64,000 nucleotides of DNA from Stappia sp. WLB 29. GTDB lineage: Bacteria > Pseudomonadota > Alphaproteobacteria > Rhizobiales > Stappiaceae. The position numbers were made by a program, and so were the translations under genes. Of the stretch, positions 37,051 to 47,143 are shown piece after piece. Numbering within the stretch: position 1 is the stretch's first letter; every line of letters begins with the position of its first letter. The notes under the pieces were generated by a model. The model saw only the letters and a list, made by a program, of their open reading frames with translations. It did no database searches and was not told the DNA's origin. The stretch covers positions 310,001-374,000 of the forward strand of contig NZ_JALBGD010000001.1 in the NCBI RefSeq assembly GCF_023507705.1, written 5' to 3'.

Positions 37051-38499
37051 TCAGGCGTTCAGCACCCGGCCATACGCGTCGAGCACGCTCTCCTTCATCA
37101 TTTCCGACAGGGTCGGGTGCGGGAAGATCGTGTGCATCAGCTCTTCCTCGGTGGTTTCCAGGTTCATGGCGACCACGAAGCCCTGGATCAGCTCGGTCAC
37201 TTCCGCGCCGACCATATGGGCACCGATCAGTTCGCCGGTCTTCTTGTCGAAGATCGTCTTGATGAGTCCCTGGTCCTCGCCGAGCGCGATCGCCTTGCCG
37301 TTGGCCGCGAAGCTGTAGCGGCCAACGCGGATATCGCGTCCCTGCTCCTTGGCCTTGGCCTCGGTGAGGCCGACGGAGGCGACCTGCGGGTTGCAATAGG
37401 TGCAGCCCGGAATGCGACCCTTCTCCATCGGATGGACGCCCGGCACGCCGGCGATCTTCTCGATGCAGATGACGCCCTCGTGCTCGGCCTTGTGGGCCAG
37501 CATCGGCGGGCCGGCGACGTCGCCGATCGCATAGATGCCCGGCACGTTGGTCTTACCGTAGCCGTCGATGACGATGCAGCCGCGGTCGGTCTTGACGCCG
37601 AGCGCCTCCAGGCCGAGGCCCTCGATATTGCCCTGCACGCCGACAGCGGAAATCAGGCGGTCGGCGGTGATCTTCTCCACCTTGCCGTCCTTGGTCTCAA
37701 CATGCGCGGTAACGGAATTGGCGCCTTTCTCGACCTTGGCGACCTTGGCCTCGGTGAGGATCTTCAACCCTCGCTTTTCAAGCTGCTTGCGGGCGAATGC
37801 GGAGATCTCGGCGTCTTCCACCGGCATGACCTGCGGCATCACCTCGACGACGGTCACCTCGGCACCCATCGAACGGTAGAAGGAGGCGAACTCGATGCCG
37901 ATGGCGCCCGAGCCCATCACGACCAGCGACTTGGGCATGACGTCCGGCTTCATCGCCTCGAAATAGGTCCAGATCAGCTTGCCGTCCGGCTCGATACCCG
38001 GCAGCGCACGGGGACGCGCGCCGGTCGCGACGATGACGTGCTTGGCGGTGTAGGTGCCCTCGCCCTTGACGCCCTTCGGCACCGGGTTCTGCGGCTCGAC
38101 CACCGGCTTCGTCGACTTGCCGACGCTGATCTCGCCGGGCTTGGTCAGCTTCGCCTCGCCCCAGATCACGTCGATCTTGTTCTTCTTCATCAGGAAGGCG
38201 ACGCCGCCGTTGAGACGGGCCGAGACGCCGCGCGAGCGGGCGACCACGTCCTTGACGTCTGCGGTCATCTTGCCCTCGAGCTTCAGGCCGTAGCTCTTGG
38301 CATGGTTGGCGTGATCGAGGATCTCCGCCGACCGGAGCAGCGCCTTGGTCGGGATGCAGCCCCAGTTGAGGCAGATGCCGCCAAGATGCTCGCGCTCGAC
38401 GATCGCGGTCTTGAGGCCGAGCTGCGCCGCACGGATGGCCGTGACATAGCCTCCCGGACCCGAGCCGATGATGATGACGTCGTAGGACGTACCGCTCAT
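37051..38499 (-). CDS. lpdA: Dihydrolipoyl dehydrogenase (E3)
   Basis: A 482-residue flavoprotein reoxidising the lipoyl groups of pyruvate dehydrogenase. It has the FAD fold DVIIIGSGPGGYVTAIRAAQ, the redox disulfide GGICLNWGCIPTKAL, the NAD fold VVMGSGAIGIEFASF and the C-terminal catalytic pair in FPHPTLSEMMKE. GGAGGAC lies upstream of the ATG. It is the last gene of the pdh operon, after a ~100-base spacer containing a strong stem. Confidence 0.97.
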   Translation of the reverse strand: MSGTSYDVIIIGSGPGGYVTAIRAAQLGLKTAIVEREHLGGICLNWGCIPTKALLRSAEILDHANHAKSYGLKLEGKMTADVKDVVARSRGVSARLNGGVAFLMKKNKIDVIWGEAKLTKPGEISVGKSTKPVVEPQNPVPKGVKGEGTYTAKHVIVATGARPRALPGIEPDGKLIWTYFEAMKPDVMPKSLVVMGSGAIGIEFASFYRSMGAEVTVVEVMPQVMPVEDAEISAFARKQLEKRGLKILTEAKVAKVEKGANSVTAHVETKDGKVEKITADRLISAVGVQGNIEGLGLEALGVKTDRGCIVIDGYGKTNVPGIYAIGDVAGPPMLAHKAEHEGVICIEKIAGVPGVHPMEKGRIPGCTYCNPQVASVGLTEAKAKEQGRDIRVGRYSFAANGKAIALGEDQGLIKTIFDKKTGELIGAHMVGAEVTELIQGFVVAMNLETTEEELMHTIFPHPTLSEMMKESVLDAYGRVLNA

Positions 38500-38572
38500 G
38501 AAAAGTCCTCCAGATAGGACGGCGGGCGCGCCGGAAGGCTGCGCCCGGCGGAAACGGAAGTGATGGCGAGAC

Positions 38573-38599
38573 GGCCGGCACCGCGATGCGGCGCCGGCC
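38573..38599 (-). other. Intra-operon hairpin between pdhC and lpdA
   Basis: GGCCGGCACCGC (38573-38584) pairs with GCGGCGCCGGCC (38588-38599), loop GAT, with one non-Watson-Crick position. There is no following T-run, so it is more likely an mRNA-processing or stabilising element than a terminator. It could set a different level for E3 than for E1/E2. Confidence 0.5.
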
Positions 38600-38605
38600 T
38601 GCTGA

Positions 38606-39997
38606 TCACACCAGCATGCTCATCGGGTTTTCGATCAACTGCCGGAACGCAGACATCAGTTCCGCGCCGAGGGCGCCATCGACCGCGCGGTGGTCGGTCG
38701 ACAGGGTCACCGACATGACGGTGGCAATCGCCAGCGCACCGTTCTTGACCACGGCGCGCTGCTCGCCCGCGCCGACCGCGAGAATGGTTGCGTGCGGCGG
38801 ATTGATCACAGCGGCGAAGTCCTTGATGCCGAACATGCCGAGATTGGAGACCGAGGTGGTGCCGCCCTGGTATTCCTGCGGCTGCAGCTTGCGGCTGCGG
38901 GCGCGGCCGGCAAGGTCCTTCATCTCGTTGGAGATCGCGGACAGTGTCTTCTCGTCGGCCCGGCGGATGATCGGGGTGATCAGGCCGCCCTCGATGGCCA
39001 CGGCAACACCGACATCGGCATGCTTGTGGACCAGCATGCCGCCGTCGGTCCAGCTGGCATTGGCCGCCGGCACCGCCTTCAGCGCCAGAGCATGGGCCTT
39101 GATGACCATGTCGTTGACCGAGAGCTTGTAGGCCGGCTTGCCGTCCTTGTCCTTCGGCGCCGCATCGTTGAGCTGGGCGCGAAGGGCCAGCAGCGCGTCG
39201 AGCTCGCAATCCACCGTCAGGTAGAAATGCGGCACGGTCTGCTTGGACTCCGTCAGGCGCTTGGCGATGGTCTTGCGCATGTTGTCATGCGGCACGACCT
39301 CGTAGCTGCCCTCCTCGAAGAGCTTGAGCACCTGCGAGTCCGCCATGCCGGACGGCGCGGCGGCCTTGGGAGCCTCGGCAGCGGCGGGCTTGTCGGCCGC
39401 AGCGGCCTTCGGCGCATCCGCGCCCTTGCGGCCCGTGCCCGACTTCAGCGCCTCGTCCACATCGCGCTTGACGATGCGGCCATGCGGACCGGAGCCGGAG
39501 ATCGCGGCAAGGTCGAGACCGTCCTGCGCGGCAAGCCGGCGGGCGAGAGGCGAGGCAAAGATGCGCTCGCCCTTGTCGCCGGCCGGGGCCGGCGGAGCCT
39601 TGGCGGGAGCCGCCGGCTCGGCAGCGGCCGGAGTGGACGGCTCCGACTTTGCAGAGGCCTCGGACTTTGCCGGAGCCTCCGATTTCGCGGGTGCTTCCGC
39701 CTCGGCAGGTGCAGCGTCGGCCTTCGCGGCGCCGTCGAGCGAGGAGGCATCCTCCCCCTCTTCGAGCAGCAGCGCGATGACCTCGTTGACCTTCACGCCC
39801 TCGGTGCCTTCCGCGACGAGAATCTTGCCGACCTTGCCCTCGTCGACCGCTTCGACTTCCATTGTCGCCTTGTCGGTCTCGATTTCCGCGATGACGTCGC
39901 CGGAGGAGACGGTGTCGCCCTCCTTGACCAGCCACCTGGCGAGATTGCCCTCTTCCATCGTCGGCGAGAGGGCCGGCATCAAAATCTTGATTGGCAT
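38606..39997 (-). CDS. pdhC: Dihydrolipoyl acetyltransferase, pyruvate dehydrogenase E2
   Basis: A 463-residue core subunit. The N-terminal lipoyl domain has the lipoylated lysine in [16 protein letters not shown] flexible Ala/Pro linker with repeated APAKSE units precedes the peripheral-subunit-binding domain ([19 protein letters not shown]). The catalytic domain ends with the DHRAVDG motif. It transfers acetyl groups to CoA. It is third in the operon, 15 bases after pdhB. Confidence 0.96.
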   Translation of the reverse strand: MPIKILMPALSPTMEEGNLARWLVKEGDTVSSGDVIAEIETDKATMEVEAVDEGKVGKILVAEGTEGVKVNEVIALLLEEGEDASSLDGAAKADAAPAEAEAPAKSEAPAKSEASAKSEPSTPAAAEPAAPAKAPPAPAGDKGERIFASPLARRLAAQDGLDLAAISGSGPHGRIVKRDVDEALKSGTGRKGADAPKAAAADKPAAAEAPKAAAPSGMADSQVLKLFEEGSYEVVPHDNMRKTIAKRLTESKQTVPHFYLTVDCELDALLALRAQLNDAAPKDKDGKPAYKLSVNDMVIKAHALALKAVPAANASWTDGGMLVHKHADVGVAVAIEGGLITPIIRRADEKTLSAISNEMKDLAGRARSRKLQPQEYQGGTTSVSNLGMFGIKDFAAVINPPHATILAVGAGEQRAVVKNGALAIATVMSVTLSTDHRAVDGALGAELMSAFRQLIENPMSMLV

Positions 39998-40012
39998 CGT
40001 CTCTTCCCCGCC

Positions 40013-41407
40013 TCAGGCCGTGTAGGTGACGGCTTTGACCGCGTCGATGACTTCCTTCACCGAAGGTAGAGCCAGCTTCTCGAGGTTGGCCGCATAGGGC
40101 ATCGGCACATCCTTGCCGGTGACCCGCAGGATCGGCGCGTCGAGCCAGTCGAACGCCTTTTCCTGAACCTGATAGCCGATCTCCGAGGACACCGAGCACA
40201 TCGGGTAGGCTTCCTCGACCGTGACCAGGCGCCCGGTCTTCTTCACCGAAGCGATGACCGTGTCGATGTCCAGCGGACGGATCGAGCGCAAGTTGACCAC
40301 TTCGGCGGAAATGCCGGCAGCCGCCAGTTCCTCGACCGCCTTCATGACGTAGGTCATGCCGATACCCCAGGATACGATGGTTACATCGCTGCCCTTGCGC
40401 TCGACCTTTGCCTTGCCGATCGGCAGGACGAAGTCCTCGACGTCCGGGATCTCGAAGGTCTGGCCGTAGAGAATTTCGTTCTCGAGGAAGACGACCGGGT
40501 TCGGATCGCGGATCGCGGCCTTGAGCAGGCCCTTGGCATCGGCCGCCGACCACGGCTGCACGACCTTGAGGCCCGGGACATGGGCGTACCAGGCCGCATA
40601 GTCCTGGCTGTGCTGGGCGGCGACGCGGGCCGCGGCACCGTTGGCGCCGCGGAACACGATCGGCGCGCCCATCTGACCGCCGGACATGTAGAGCGTCTTG
40701 GCGGCGGAGTTGATGATCTGGTCGATCGCCTGCATGGCGAAATTGAAGGTCATGAACTCGACGATCGGCTTGAGGCCGGCCATCGCCGCGCCGACGCCAA
40801 GGCCCGTGAACCCGTGCTCGGTGATCGGGGTGTCGATGACGCGCTTGGCACCGAACTCCTCGAGCAGGCCTTGCGAGATCTTGTAGGCGCCCTGATATTC
40901 GGCGACTTCCTCGCCCATCAGGAAGACGTCGCCGTCGCGGCGCATCTCTTCCGCCATGGCATCGCGCAGCGCTTCGCGGACGGTGGTCTTCACCATCGGC
41001 GTGCCTTCCGGCACATCCGGGTCGCTGACGTCGTCAGGGGCCGGAGCGACGGGCGCGGCGGCAACCGGAGCCGGCTTCTCGGCCGGAGCCTCGGCTTGCT
41101 TTTCCTGCGGCGCGGGCGCTGCAGCGGCGGCCTTCGGCGCGGCATCGAGGGCGGACGCATCCTCGTCCTCGCCCAGCAGCATGGCGATGGGCGTGTTGAC
41201 CTTGACGTTCTCGGTGCCCTCGGCAACGAGGATCTTGCCGAGCACGCCCTCGTCAACCGCCTCGACCTCCATGGTCGCCTTGTCGGTCTCGATCTCGGCG
41301 ATGACATCGCCGGCGGCGACGCTGTCGCCTTCTTTTTTCACCCATTTGGCCAGGGTGCCCTCTTCCATCGTCGGGGAGAGGGCCGGCATCAGAATCTCAA
41401 TCGGCAT
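40013..41407 (-). CDS. pdhB: Pyruvate dehydrogenase E1 beta with N-terminal lipoyl domain
   Basis: A 464-residue protein about 130 residues longer than a plain E1 beta because it begins with its own lipoyl domain ([34 protein letters not shown]) and an Ala/Pro linker. This arrangement is known from alphaproteobacterial pdh operons. The rest is transketolase-like ([25 protein letters not shown]-type C-terminal domain). The lipoyl lysine region is nearly identical to that of PdhC. It is second in the operon, 15 bases after pdhA. Confidence 0.96.
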   Translation of the reverse strand: MPIEILMPALSPTMEEGTLAKWVKKEGDSVAAGDVIAEIETDKATMEVEAVDEGVLGKILVAEGTENVKVNTPIAMLLGEDEDASALDAAPKAAAAAPAPQEKQAEAPAEKPAPVAAAPVAPAPDDVSDPDVPEGTPMVKTTVREALRDAMAEEMRRDGDVFLMGEEVAEYQGAYKISQGLLEEFGAKRVIDTPITEHGFTGLGVGAAMAGLKPIVEFMTFNFAMQAIDQIINSAAKTLYMSGGQMGAPIVFRGANGAAARVAAQHSQDYAAWYAHVPGLKVVQPWSAADAKGLLKAAIRDPNPVVFLENEILYGQTFEIPDVEDFVLPIGKAKVERKGSDVTIVSWGIGMTYVMKAVEELAAAGISAEVVNLRSIRPLDIDTVIASVKKTGRLVTVEEAYPMCSVSSEIGYQVQEKAFDWLDAPILRVTGKDVPMPYAANLEKLALPSVKEVIDAVKAVTYTA

Positions 41408-41422
41408 CGTACGCTCCCGCGA

Positions 41423-42475
41423 TCAAAGAAGAATGTCGGTGTAGAGCTCGGAAACATCCGGCTCCGGATCCGTCTGCGCGAACTCGGCGGACTCCGCCAC
41501 GATCTCGCGCACCTCCTTGTCGATGGCCTTGAGGTCGTCCTCGCTCGCCCATCCGTTGTCCAGCAGACGCTTGCGGACTTGCTCGATCGGATCGTGCTCG
41601 GTGCGCATCTTCTGGACCTCCTCCTTCGACCGGTACTTGGCCGGGTCGGACATGGAGTGGCCGCGATAGCGATAGGTGATCATTTCGAGGATGTACGGGC
41701 CCTTGCCCGAGCGGCAGTGCTCGAGCGCCTTCTCGCTGGCCGCCATGACGGCGCGCACGTCCATGCCGTCGACCTGTTCGCCGGGAATGCCGAACGAGGC
41801 GCCGCGCTGGGACAGGTCCGTCGTCGCGGAGGCGCGCTCGACGCTGGTGCCCATGCCGTACTTGTTGTTCTCGATGACATAGACCACGGGCAGCTTCCAC
41901 AGCTGCGCCATGTTGAAGCTTTCGTAGACCTGGCCCTGGTTGGAGGCGCCGTCGCCGAAGAAGGTCATCGCGACCGCACCGTTCTCGCGGTAGCGGTTGG
42001 CGAAGCCGAGGCCCGTGCCGAGCGAGACCTGGGCACCGACGATGCCGTGGCCGCCGTAGAATTGCTTTTCCTTGGAGAACATGTGCATGGAGCCGCCCTT
42101 CCCCTTGGAATAGCCGCCCCGGCGTCCGGTCAGCTCGGCCATGACGCCCTTCGGGTCCATGTCCATGGCGAGCATATGGCCGTGATCACGATAACCGGTG
42201 ATCATCTGGTCGCCGTCCTTGGATGCCATGCGCATGCCGACGACGACCGCTTCCTGACCGATATACAGGTGGCAGAAGCCGCCGATCAGGCCCATGCCGT
42301 AAAGCTGGCCGGCCTTTTCCTCAAAACGGCGGATGAGCAGCATGTGCCGATAGGCACTCAGCTCCTGCTCCTTGGTGAACTCTACGATCGCGGGCGACGA
42401 TTTGGCCGCCCCTCCCTTCGACCGGGCAGCGCTCTTCGAGCGTGCACCGGAGGTCTTGCCAGACGTTCCAGCCAT
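41423..42475 (-). CDS. pdhA: Pyruvate dehydrogenase E1 alpha
   Basis: A 350-residue thiamine-diphosphate subunit. The TPP motif is GDGASNQGQVYESFNMAQLWKLP and ends in NNKYGMGT; the phosphorylation-loop-like RYRGHSMSDPAKYRSKEE is present. The N-terminal ~25 residues are basic and low in complexity. It is first in the operon pdhA-pdhB-pdhC-lpdA. The ~195-base AT-rich region upstream probably holds the promoter. Confidence 0.96.
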   Translation of the reverse strand: MAGTSGKTSGARSKSAARSKGGAAKSSPAIVEFTKEQELSAYRHMLLIRRFEEKAGQLYGMGLIGGFCHLYIGQEAVVVGMRMASKDGDQMITGYRDHGHMLAMDMDPKGVMAELTGRRGGYSKGKGGSMHMFSKEKQFYGGHGIVGAQVSLGTGLGFANRYRENGAVAMTFFGDGASNQGQVYESFNMAQLWKLPVVYVIENNKYGMGTSVERASATTDLSQRGASFGIPGEQVDGMDVRAVMAASEKALEHCRSGKGPYILEMITYRYRGHSMSDPAKYRSKEEVQKMRTEHDPIEQVRKRLLDNGWASEDDLKAIDKEVREIVAESAEFAQTDPEPDVSELYTDILL

Positions 42476-42554
42476 GTCCCTCGTCTCGGTTTTGCGCCCC
42501 TTGCGGGACTGCGTTTCCCCTTCAGCAATCTAGCGGAAGGTACGCGAGGGGAAA

Positions 42555-42661
42555 AGTCAATGAAAGCCGGAAGTTGATGGCAGCAGAATCATCTCAAGTG
42601 ACTGATATCAATTCTCTTTTCTGAATTTAACTGAAATGTGGTTCAATATACATTCTGAACC
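42555..42661 (-). promoter_or_regulatory. AT-rich control region upstream of pdhA
   Basis: On the minus strand TTGACT (42560-42555) is a good -35 candidate, but the only -10-like sequence (near 42533-42528) is too far for a standard spacing. Further upstream GGTTCA-n10-TGAACC (42640-42661) is a perfect 6-base inverted repeat and a candidate operator for the pdh operon or for ftsB. The region shows no gene. Confidence 0.35.
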
Positions 42662-42670
42662 TATTTTCAG

Positions 42671-43060
42671 TTATTCTGCAGAGGCGCGGCGCGGGCGCAG
42701 GATCGCCAGCTCCTGCGAATGCACCAGGTTGAGGCTTGCGCGCGCCCGCTCGTCGATCATGTCCGGATCGAGGCTTTCGGGGCGCAGCAGCATCACGCGC
42801 CTGAGCAAATCTTCGCGTTCCCCGCGCACCACGGCAAGCTCTTTCTCGAGCTCGGCATAGCGATGCTCGATCCGGGCCTTGCCCACGAGACCGAGCTCGC
42901 CGTTCAGCGCGTGAAAGGCGAAATAGGCGACGAGCCCCACAGCAATCGCCGGCACCGTGAGGCGCTGGCGAAGGGTACGGCGGCGGTAACGGGTGGAATT
43001 GAACGGCACGGAAGCGACCCGACTCGATACGAACAGTTCGACGGGATCACTATCGACCAA
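42671..43060 (-). CDS. ftsB: Septum-formation initiator family protein (FtsB/DivIC-like)
   Basis: A small bitopic division protein: a basic N-terminus, one membrane segment (VPAIAVGLVAYFAFHAL) and a periplasmic coiled coil (RYAELEKELAVVRGEREDLLRRV), the DivIC/FtsB pattern. As drawn it is 129 residues from TTG 43060, with weak AAGG upstream; GTG at 43009 would give 112 residues, closer to family length. It sits upstream of pdhA in the same direction, a conserved linkage. Confidence 0.85.
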   Translation of the reverse strand: MVDSDPVELFVSSRVASVPFNSTRYRRRTLRQRLTVPAIAVGLVAYFAFHALNGELGLVGKARIEHRYAELEKELAVVRGEREDLLRRVMLLRPESLDPDMIDERARASLNLVHSQELAILRPRRASAE

Positions 43061-43096
43061 CAGCCTTAATGGATGGTTGCCGCCAAAGCGAAAGGC

Positions 43097-46000
43097 TCAG
43101 GCGGCAGCGGTTTCTGCCTCCGCGAGGCGCACCAGCTTGAGCAGGACGGCAGCGCTGCCCTTGAGCCGCTGCTCGGCGCTATCCCAGTCGCGCACCAGGA
43201 CCACCTTCTGGTCGGGGCGGATCTTCGCCAGCACGCCCTGCTCGGCAATGTAGGATACCAGCCCGGCAGGATTGGCGAAGGAGCTGTTGCGGAAGGCAAT
43301 GACCACGCCCTTCGGTCCGGCATCGATCTTCTCCACATTGGCCCGGCGGCACAGCCCCTTGATGAAGACGATCTTCAAAAGGTGCTCCACCTCTTCCGGC
43401 AGCGGACCGAAACGGTCGATGAGCTCGGCGCCGAACGCGTCGATCTCCTCCGGCGCGGCAAGGTCCGCCAGTCGCCGATAGAGAGAGAGGCGCAGCGGCA
43501 GATCGGCGACATAGCTTTCCGGGATGAGAACGGGCGTCCCGACCTGGATCTGCGGCGACCAGGTCTCCTCGGCCTCGGTGTCGTCGCCGGTGCGCAGCTG
43601 CGCCACCGCCTCTTCCAGCATCTGCTGATAGAGTTCGAAGCCGACTTCCTTGATGTGCCCCGACTGCTCCTCGCCGAGCAGGTTTCCGGCACCGCGAATA
43701 TCGAGATCGTGGCTGGCGAGCTGAAAACCGGCACCGAGGCTGTCGAGCGACTGCAGCACCTTGAGCCGCCGGTCGGCGGTGGTCGTCAGCGACTTGTTGG
43801 CCGGCACCGTGAACAGCGCATAGGCCCGCGTCTTCGACCGGCCGACGCGCCCGCGCAGCTGGTAGAGCTGGGCAAGGCCGAACATGTCCGCCCGGTGGAC
43901 GATCAGCGTGTTGGCGGTCGGGATGTCGAGGCCGGATTCGACGATGGTCGTCGACAGAAGCACGTCGTACTTGCCCTCGTAGAAGGCGTTCATGACGTCT
44001 TCCAGCTCGCTCGGCGCCATCTGGCCATGCGCCACGGCGACCTTCACCTCCGGCACGTTCTGCTCGAGGAAGGCCTTCTGCTCGGCAAGATCCGAGACGC
44101 GTGGGCAGACATAGAAGCTCTGGCCGCCGCGATAGCGCTCGCGCAGCAGCGCCTCGCGCACCACCACCGGATCGAACGGCGAGATGAATGTGCGCACGGC
44201 AAGCCGGTCCACCGGCGGCGTCGCGATCAGCGACAGTTCCCGCACGCCGGTCAGCGCCAGCTGCAGGGTGCGCGGGATCGGCGTTGCCGACAGGGTCAGC
44301 ACATGCACCTCGGATTTCAGCTCCTTGAGCTTCTCCTTGTGCTTCACACCGAAATGCTGCTCCTCGTCGATGATCAGCAGGCCGAGATCGCGGAAGGTGA
44401 CGCCCTTGCCGAGCAGGGCATGGGTGCCGACGACGATATCGACCGAACCGTCGGCAAGCCCCTTCTTGGTCGCCGCAAGGTCCTTGGCCGGCACCAGACG
44501 CGAGGCGTGGGCGACATTGATCGGCAGGCCCTGGAAGCGCTCGGAGAACGTCTTGAAATGCTGGCGGGCCAGCAGCGTCGTCGGCACCACCAGCGCGACC
44601 TGCCGGCCGGTCATGGCCGCGATGAACGCCGCCCGCAGGGCCACCTCGGTCTTGCCGAAACCGACATCGCCGCAGACCAGCCGGTCCATCGGGCGGCCGG
44701 ACGCAAGATCCTCGAACACCGCGTCGATGGCGTTGAGCTGGTCCTCGGTCTCGTCATAGGGGAAGCGCGTCGCGAATTCGTCGTAGACGCCTTCCGGCGG
44801 AACGATGGGCGGTGCGGTACGCAGGGCCCGGGCGGCAGCGGTCTTGATCAACCCGTCGGCGATCTCGAGGATCCGCTTCTTCATCCGGGCCTTGCGGGCC
44901 TGCCAGGCCCCGCCGCCCAGCTTGTCGAGCTGCGCCTCGGTGTCTTCCGATCCGTAGCGGGTCAGAAGCTCGATGTTCTCGACCGGCAGGAACAGCTTGT
45001 CGCCGCCGGCATATTGCAGCTCGAGACAATCGTGCGGCGCGCCGGCCGCCTCGATGGTACGCAGGCCGATGAACCGGCCGATGCCGTGGTCGACGTGGAC
45101 CACAAGGTCGTTCTGGGCAAGGCTGGCGGCCTCGGTCAGGACGTTGGCGCCCGATGCCTTGCGGCGACGCTGGCGCACCAGACGGTCGCCGAGAATGTCC
45201 TGTTCGCAGATGACGGTCAGGCCGTCGACCTCGAAGCCCTGCTCGATGCCGAGCACGGCGAGCGCGGCCATACCCTTGGGCAGGCCCAGCGCATCGCGGT
45301 CGGTCGCAACGGGCGCTGCGCGGTCGAGGCCGTGATCTGCAAGGACATGCGACAGGCGCTCGCGCGATCCCTCGCTCCAGCAGGCGATGACGATGCGGTC
45401 GCCTGCCTTGCGCCGGGCGCTGGCATGGGCCGCCAAGGCATCGAAGACGTTGACGTCGCCGGCGGAGCGTTCCGCCGCGAAGCTGCGTCCTTGCCGGCCA
45501 CCGAGCTCCAACACCTGCTGCCCTGTTCCGGGAGGAACGTCGAAGGCCGACAGGCGCAGGCTCGCACCGTTTGCAAGGGATGTCGCCCATTCCTCGCCGG
45601 TCAGATAAAGCGCATCCGGCGCCAACGGCTTGTACGGCACCGCTCCGGAGCCCGAGGACTTGCCCAGCGCATCGACACGCGCCTGATGGTGTTCCGTGAT
45701 CTGCTCCTGACGCTCGCGCACCACGTCGTCGATGGATGACGAGAGAACGAAGGGCACGCCCGGGCAATAATCGAACAGGGTTGCGAGTCGGTCGTGGAAC
45801 AGCGGCAGCCAGTGCTCCATGCCGGCATAACGACGGCCTTCGCTGATCGATTGGTAGAGGATGTCGTCCCGATCGGCGGCGCCGAAGCTTGCCACATAAC
45901 CCTTGCGGAAACGCGAGACGGTTTCGTCCGTAAGCACCACCTCGCTCATCGCGACGAGATCGAGATGCTTGATCTGCCGCGTCGTGCGCTGGGTTTCGGT

Positions 46001-46597
46001 GTCGAAGGTGCGCAGCGATTCCAGCGTGTCGCCAAAAAAGTCGAGGCGGACGGGCGCTTCCATTCCCGGCGCGAAGACATCGACGATACCACCGCGCACG
46101 GCGTATTCGCCCGTGTCCTGCACGGTGGAGGAGCGCACGAAGCCGTTGGTCTCCAGCCACGAGACCAGCCCGCCGAGATCGACCCGGTTGCCCGGACGGG
46201 CACTCCAGCTCTGGCTGCGGGCGAAATCCGGCACCGGCAGGCGCTGCAAGGCGGCGTTGGCGGTGGTGAGAAGGATCGTCGGCCCCTCGAACGCACCGCC
46301 TCCGCCGGCAAGCCGGCTGAGCGACGTCAGGCGCCGGGCGACGAGCGCGGAGGTCGGCGAAACCCGGTCATAGGGGAGGCAATCCCAGGCCGGCAGGTCG
46401 AGCACATCGCAATCGGGCGCGAAGTAGGCGAGCGCATCCTGCACGCTGCGCGCATGACTGGCGTCGCGCGCCACGAACACGAGGGAGAGGCCCGGCCCCG
46501 CATCCTTGACCAGAGCGGCCAGCACATAGGCTTCCGCGCCATCCGGCACGCCGGTAATGACGGCATTGCCTGTCTTGAGGGAGAGTTTGTCGACCAC
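43097..46597 (-). CDS. mfd: Transcription-repair coupling factor Mfd
   Basis: A predicted 1166-residue protein that removes RNA polymerase stalled at DNA damage and recruits UvrA. It has an N-terminal UvrB-like module, an RNA-polymerase interaction domain (NDLVVHVDHGIGRFIGL), helicase motifs (Walker A CGDVGFGKTEVAL, IIDEEQHFGV, RGRVGRSKTRAYA), and the C-terminal TRCF domain. The start is uncertain: GTG 46597 gives normal length, and GTG 46624 would add nine residues. The open frame runs on to 46999 antiphase to sdhE and is not coding there. Confidence 0.95.
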   Translation of the reverse strand: MVDKLSLKTGNAVITGVPDGAEAYVLAALVKDAGPGLSLVFVARDASHARSVQDALAYFAPDCDVLDLPAWDCLPYDRVSPTSALVARRLTSLSRLAGGGGAFEGPTILLTTANAALQRLPVPDFARSQSWSARPGNRVDLGGLVSWLETNGFVRSSTVQDTGEYAVRGGIVDVFAPGMEAPVRLDFFGDTLESLRTFDTETQRTTRQIKHLDLVAMSEVVLTDETVSRFRKGYVASFGAADRDDILYQSISEGRRYAGMEHWLPLFHDRLATLFDYCPGVPFVLSSSIDDVVRERQEQITEHHQARVDALGKSSGSGAVPYKPLAPDALYLTGEEWATSLANGASLRLSAFDVPPGTGQQVLELGGRQGRSFAAERSAGDVNVFDALAAHASARRKAGDRIVIACWSEGSRERLSHVLADHGLDRAAPVATDRDALGLPKGMAALAVLGIEQGFEVDGLTVICEQDILGDRLVRQRRRKASGANVLTEAASLAQNDLVVHVDHGIGRFIGLRTIEAAGAPHDCLELQYAGGDKLFLPVENIELLTRYGSEDTEAQLDKLGGGAWQARKARMKKRILEIADGLIKTAAARALRTAPPIVPPEGVYDEFATRFPYDETEDQLNAIDAVFEDLASGRPMDRLVCGDVGFGKTEVALRAAFIAAMTGRQVALVVPTTLLARQHFKTFSERFQGLPINVAHASRLVPAKDLAATKKGLADGSVDIVVGTHALLGKGVTFRDLGLLIIDEEQHFGVKHKEKLKELKSEVHVLTLSATPIPRTLQLALTGVRELSLIATPPVDRLAVRTFISPFDPVVVREALLRERYRGGQSFYVCPRVSDLAEQKAFLEQNVPEVKVAVAHGQMAPSELEDVMNAFYEGKYDVLLSTTIVESGLDIPTANTLIVHRADMFGLAQLYQLRGRVGRSKTRAYALFTVPANKSLTTTADRRLKVLQSLDSLGAGFQLASHDLDIRGAGNLLGEEQSGHIKEVGFELYQQMLEEAVAQLRTGDDTEAEETWSPQIQVGTPVLIPESYVADLPLRLSLYRRLADLAAPEEIDAFGAELIDRFGPLPEEVEHLLKIVFIKGLCRRANVEKIDAGPKGVVIAFRNSSFANPAGLVSYIAEQGVLAKIRPDQKVVLVRDWDSAEQRLKGSAAVLLKLVRLAEAETAAA

Positions 46598-46647
46598 GAT
46601 TCGGTTCCCGGCCCGGCCAGCCACACCCCATGCGACTGGCGGAGTGT

Positions 46648-46944
46648 TTAGCTGCTTTGGCTGCGATAGGCGGCGATGGCGCGATAAAGCTCGGTATCGT
46701 GCTCGGCCGGGACCGGCTTGCGCCCGATCATCCAGGCGAACAACTCCTGGTCGGACACGTCCATCAGCACTTCCAGCGTGGCAAGCTCCGCCTCGCTCAT
46801 CGTGGCGATGTTCTCGCCCACATAGCCGCCGAGGAGAATGTCCATCTCCTTCATGCCGCGATGCTGGCAGCGATAGAGAATGCGCTTGCGCCGCGCGTTG
46901 TCGTCGTCGCGCTCGCTTTCGGACGTGACCGTGCGGTCTGCCAT
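46648..46944 (-). CDS. sdhE: Succinate dehydrogenase flavinylation/assembly factor SdhE
   Basis: A 98-residue five-helix protein needed for covalent FAD attachment to SdhA. The conserved RGMKEMD (RGxxE) motif and the sequence DILLGGYV, then DQELFAWMIGRKPV identify the family (mitochondrial Sdh5). It is upstream of mfd in the same direction and divergent from recG, the usual alphaproteobacterial arrangement. Confidence 0.94.
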   Translation of the reverse strand: MADRTVTSESERDDDNARRKRILYRCQHRGMKEMDILLGGYVGENIATMSEAELATLEVLMDVSDQELFAWMIGRKPVPAEHDTELYRAIAAYRSQSS

Positions 46945-46991
46945 GCCGTTTCCTTTGTCTTCGCCAGCGTCCGCTGGGGACGCATCTGCCC

Positions 46992-47041
46992 GGCCGCACG
47001 GGTGCGGCCTTGACAGAACCCTGATCGTGCGCGGGTTATAG
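46992..47041 (+). promoter_or_regulatory. Probable recG promoter next to a palindrome
   Basis: GGCCGCAC-gg-GTGCGGCC (46992-47009) is a perfect 8-base inverted repeat. It is followed at once by consensus -35 TTGACA (47010-47015) and a GGTTATAG region (47034-47041) as -10, with 18-20 bases of spacing depending on register. The palindrome may be an operator for sdhE and recG. Confidence 0.45.
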
Positions 47042-47143
47042 CGGTCCCCGCGTGAAACTCAATGCACGGGGCTGCCGCCGGTTCCAGCGACCGTGCCCTT
47101 GGCAGCATGTCCACCAGCCAGAAGACCGGCCCGCTTCCTGTCC

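Noticed and set aside
46597-46999. Mfd starting upstream at 46999 (1300 codons)
   Set aside because: The extra 134 residues overlap sdhE on the same strand in another frame and are not similar to Mfd.
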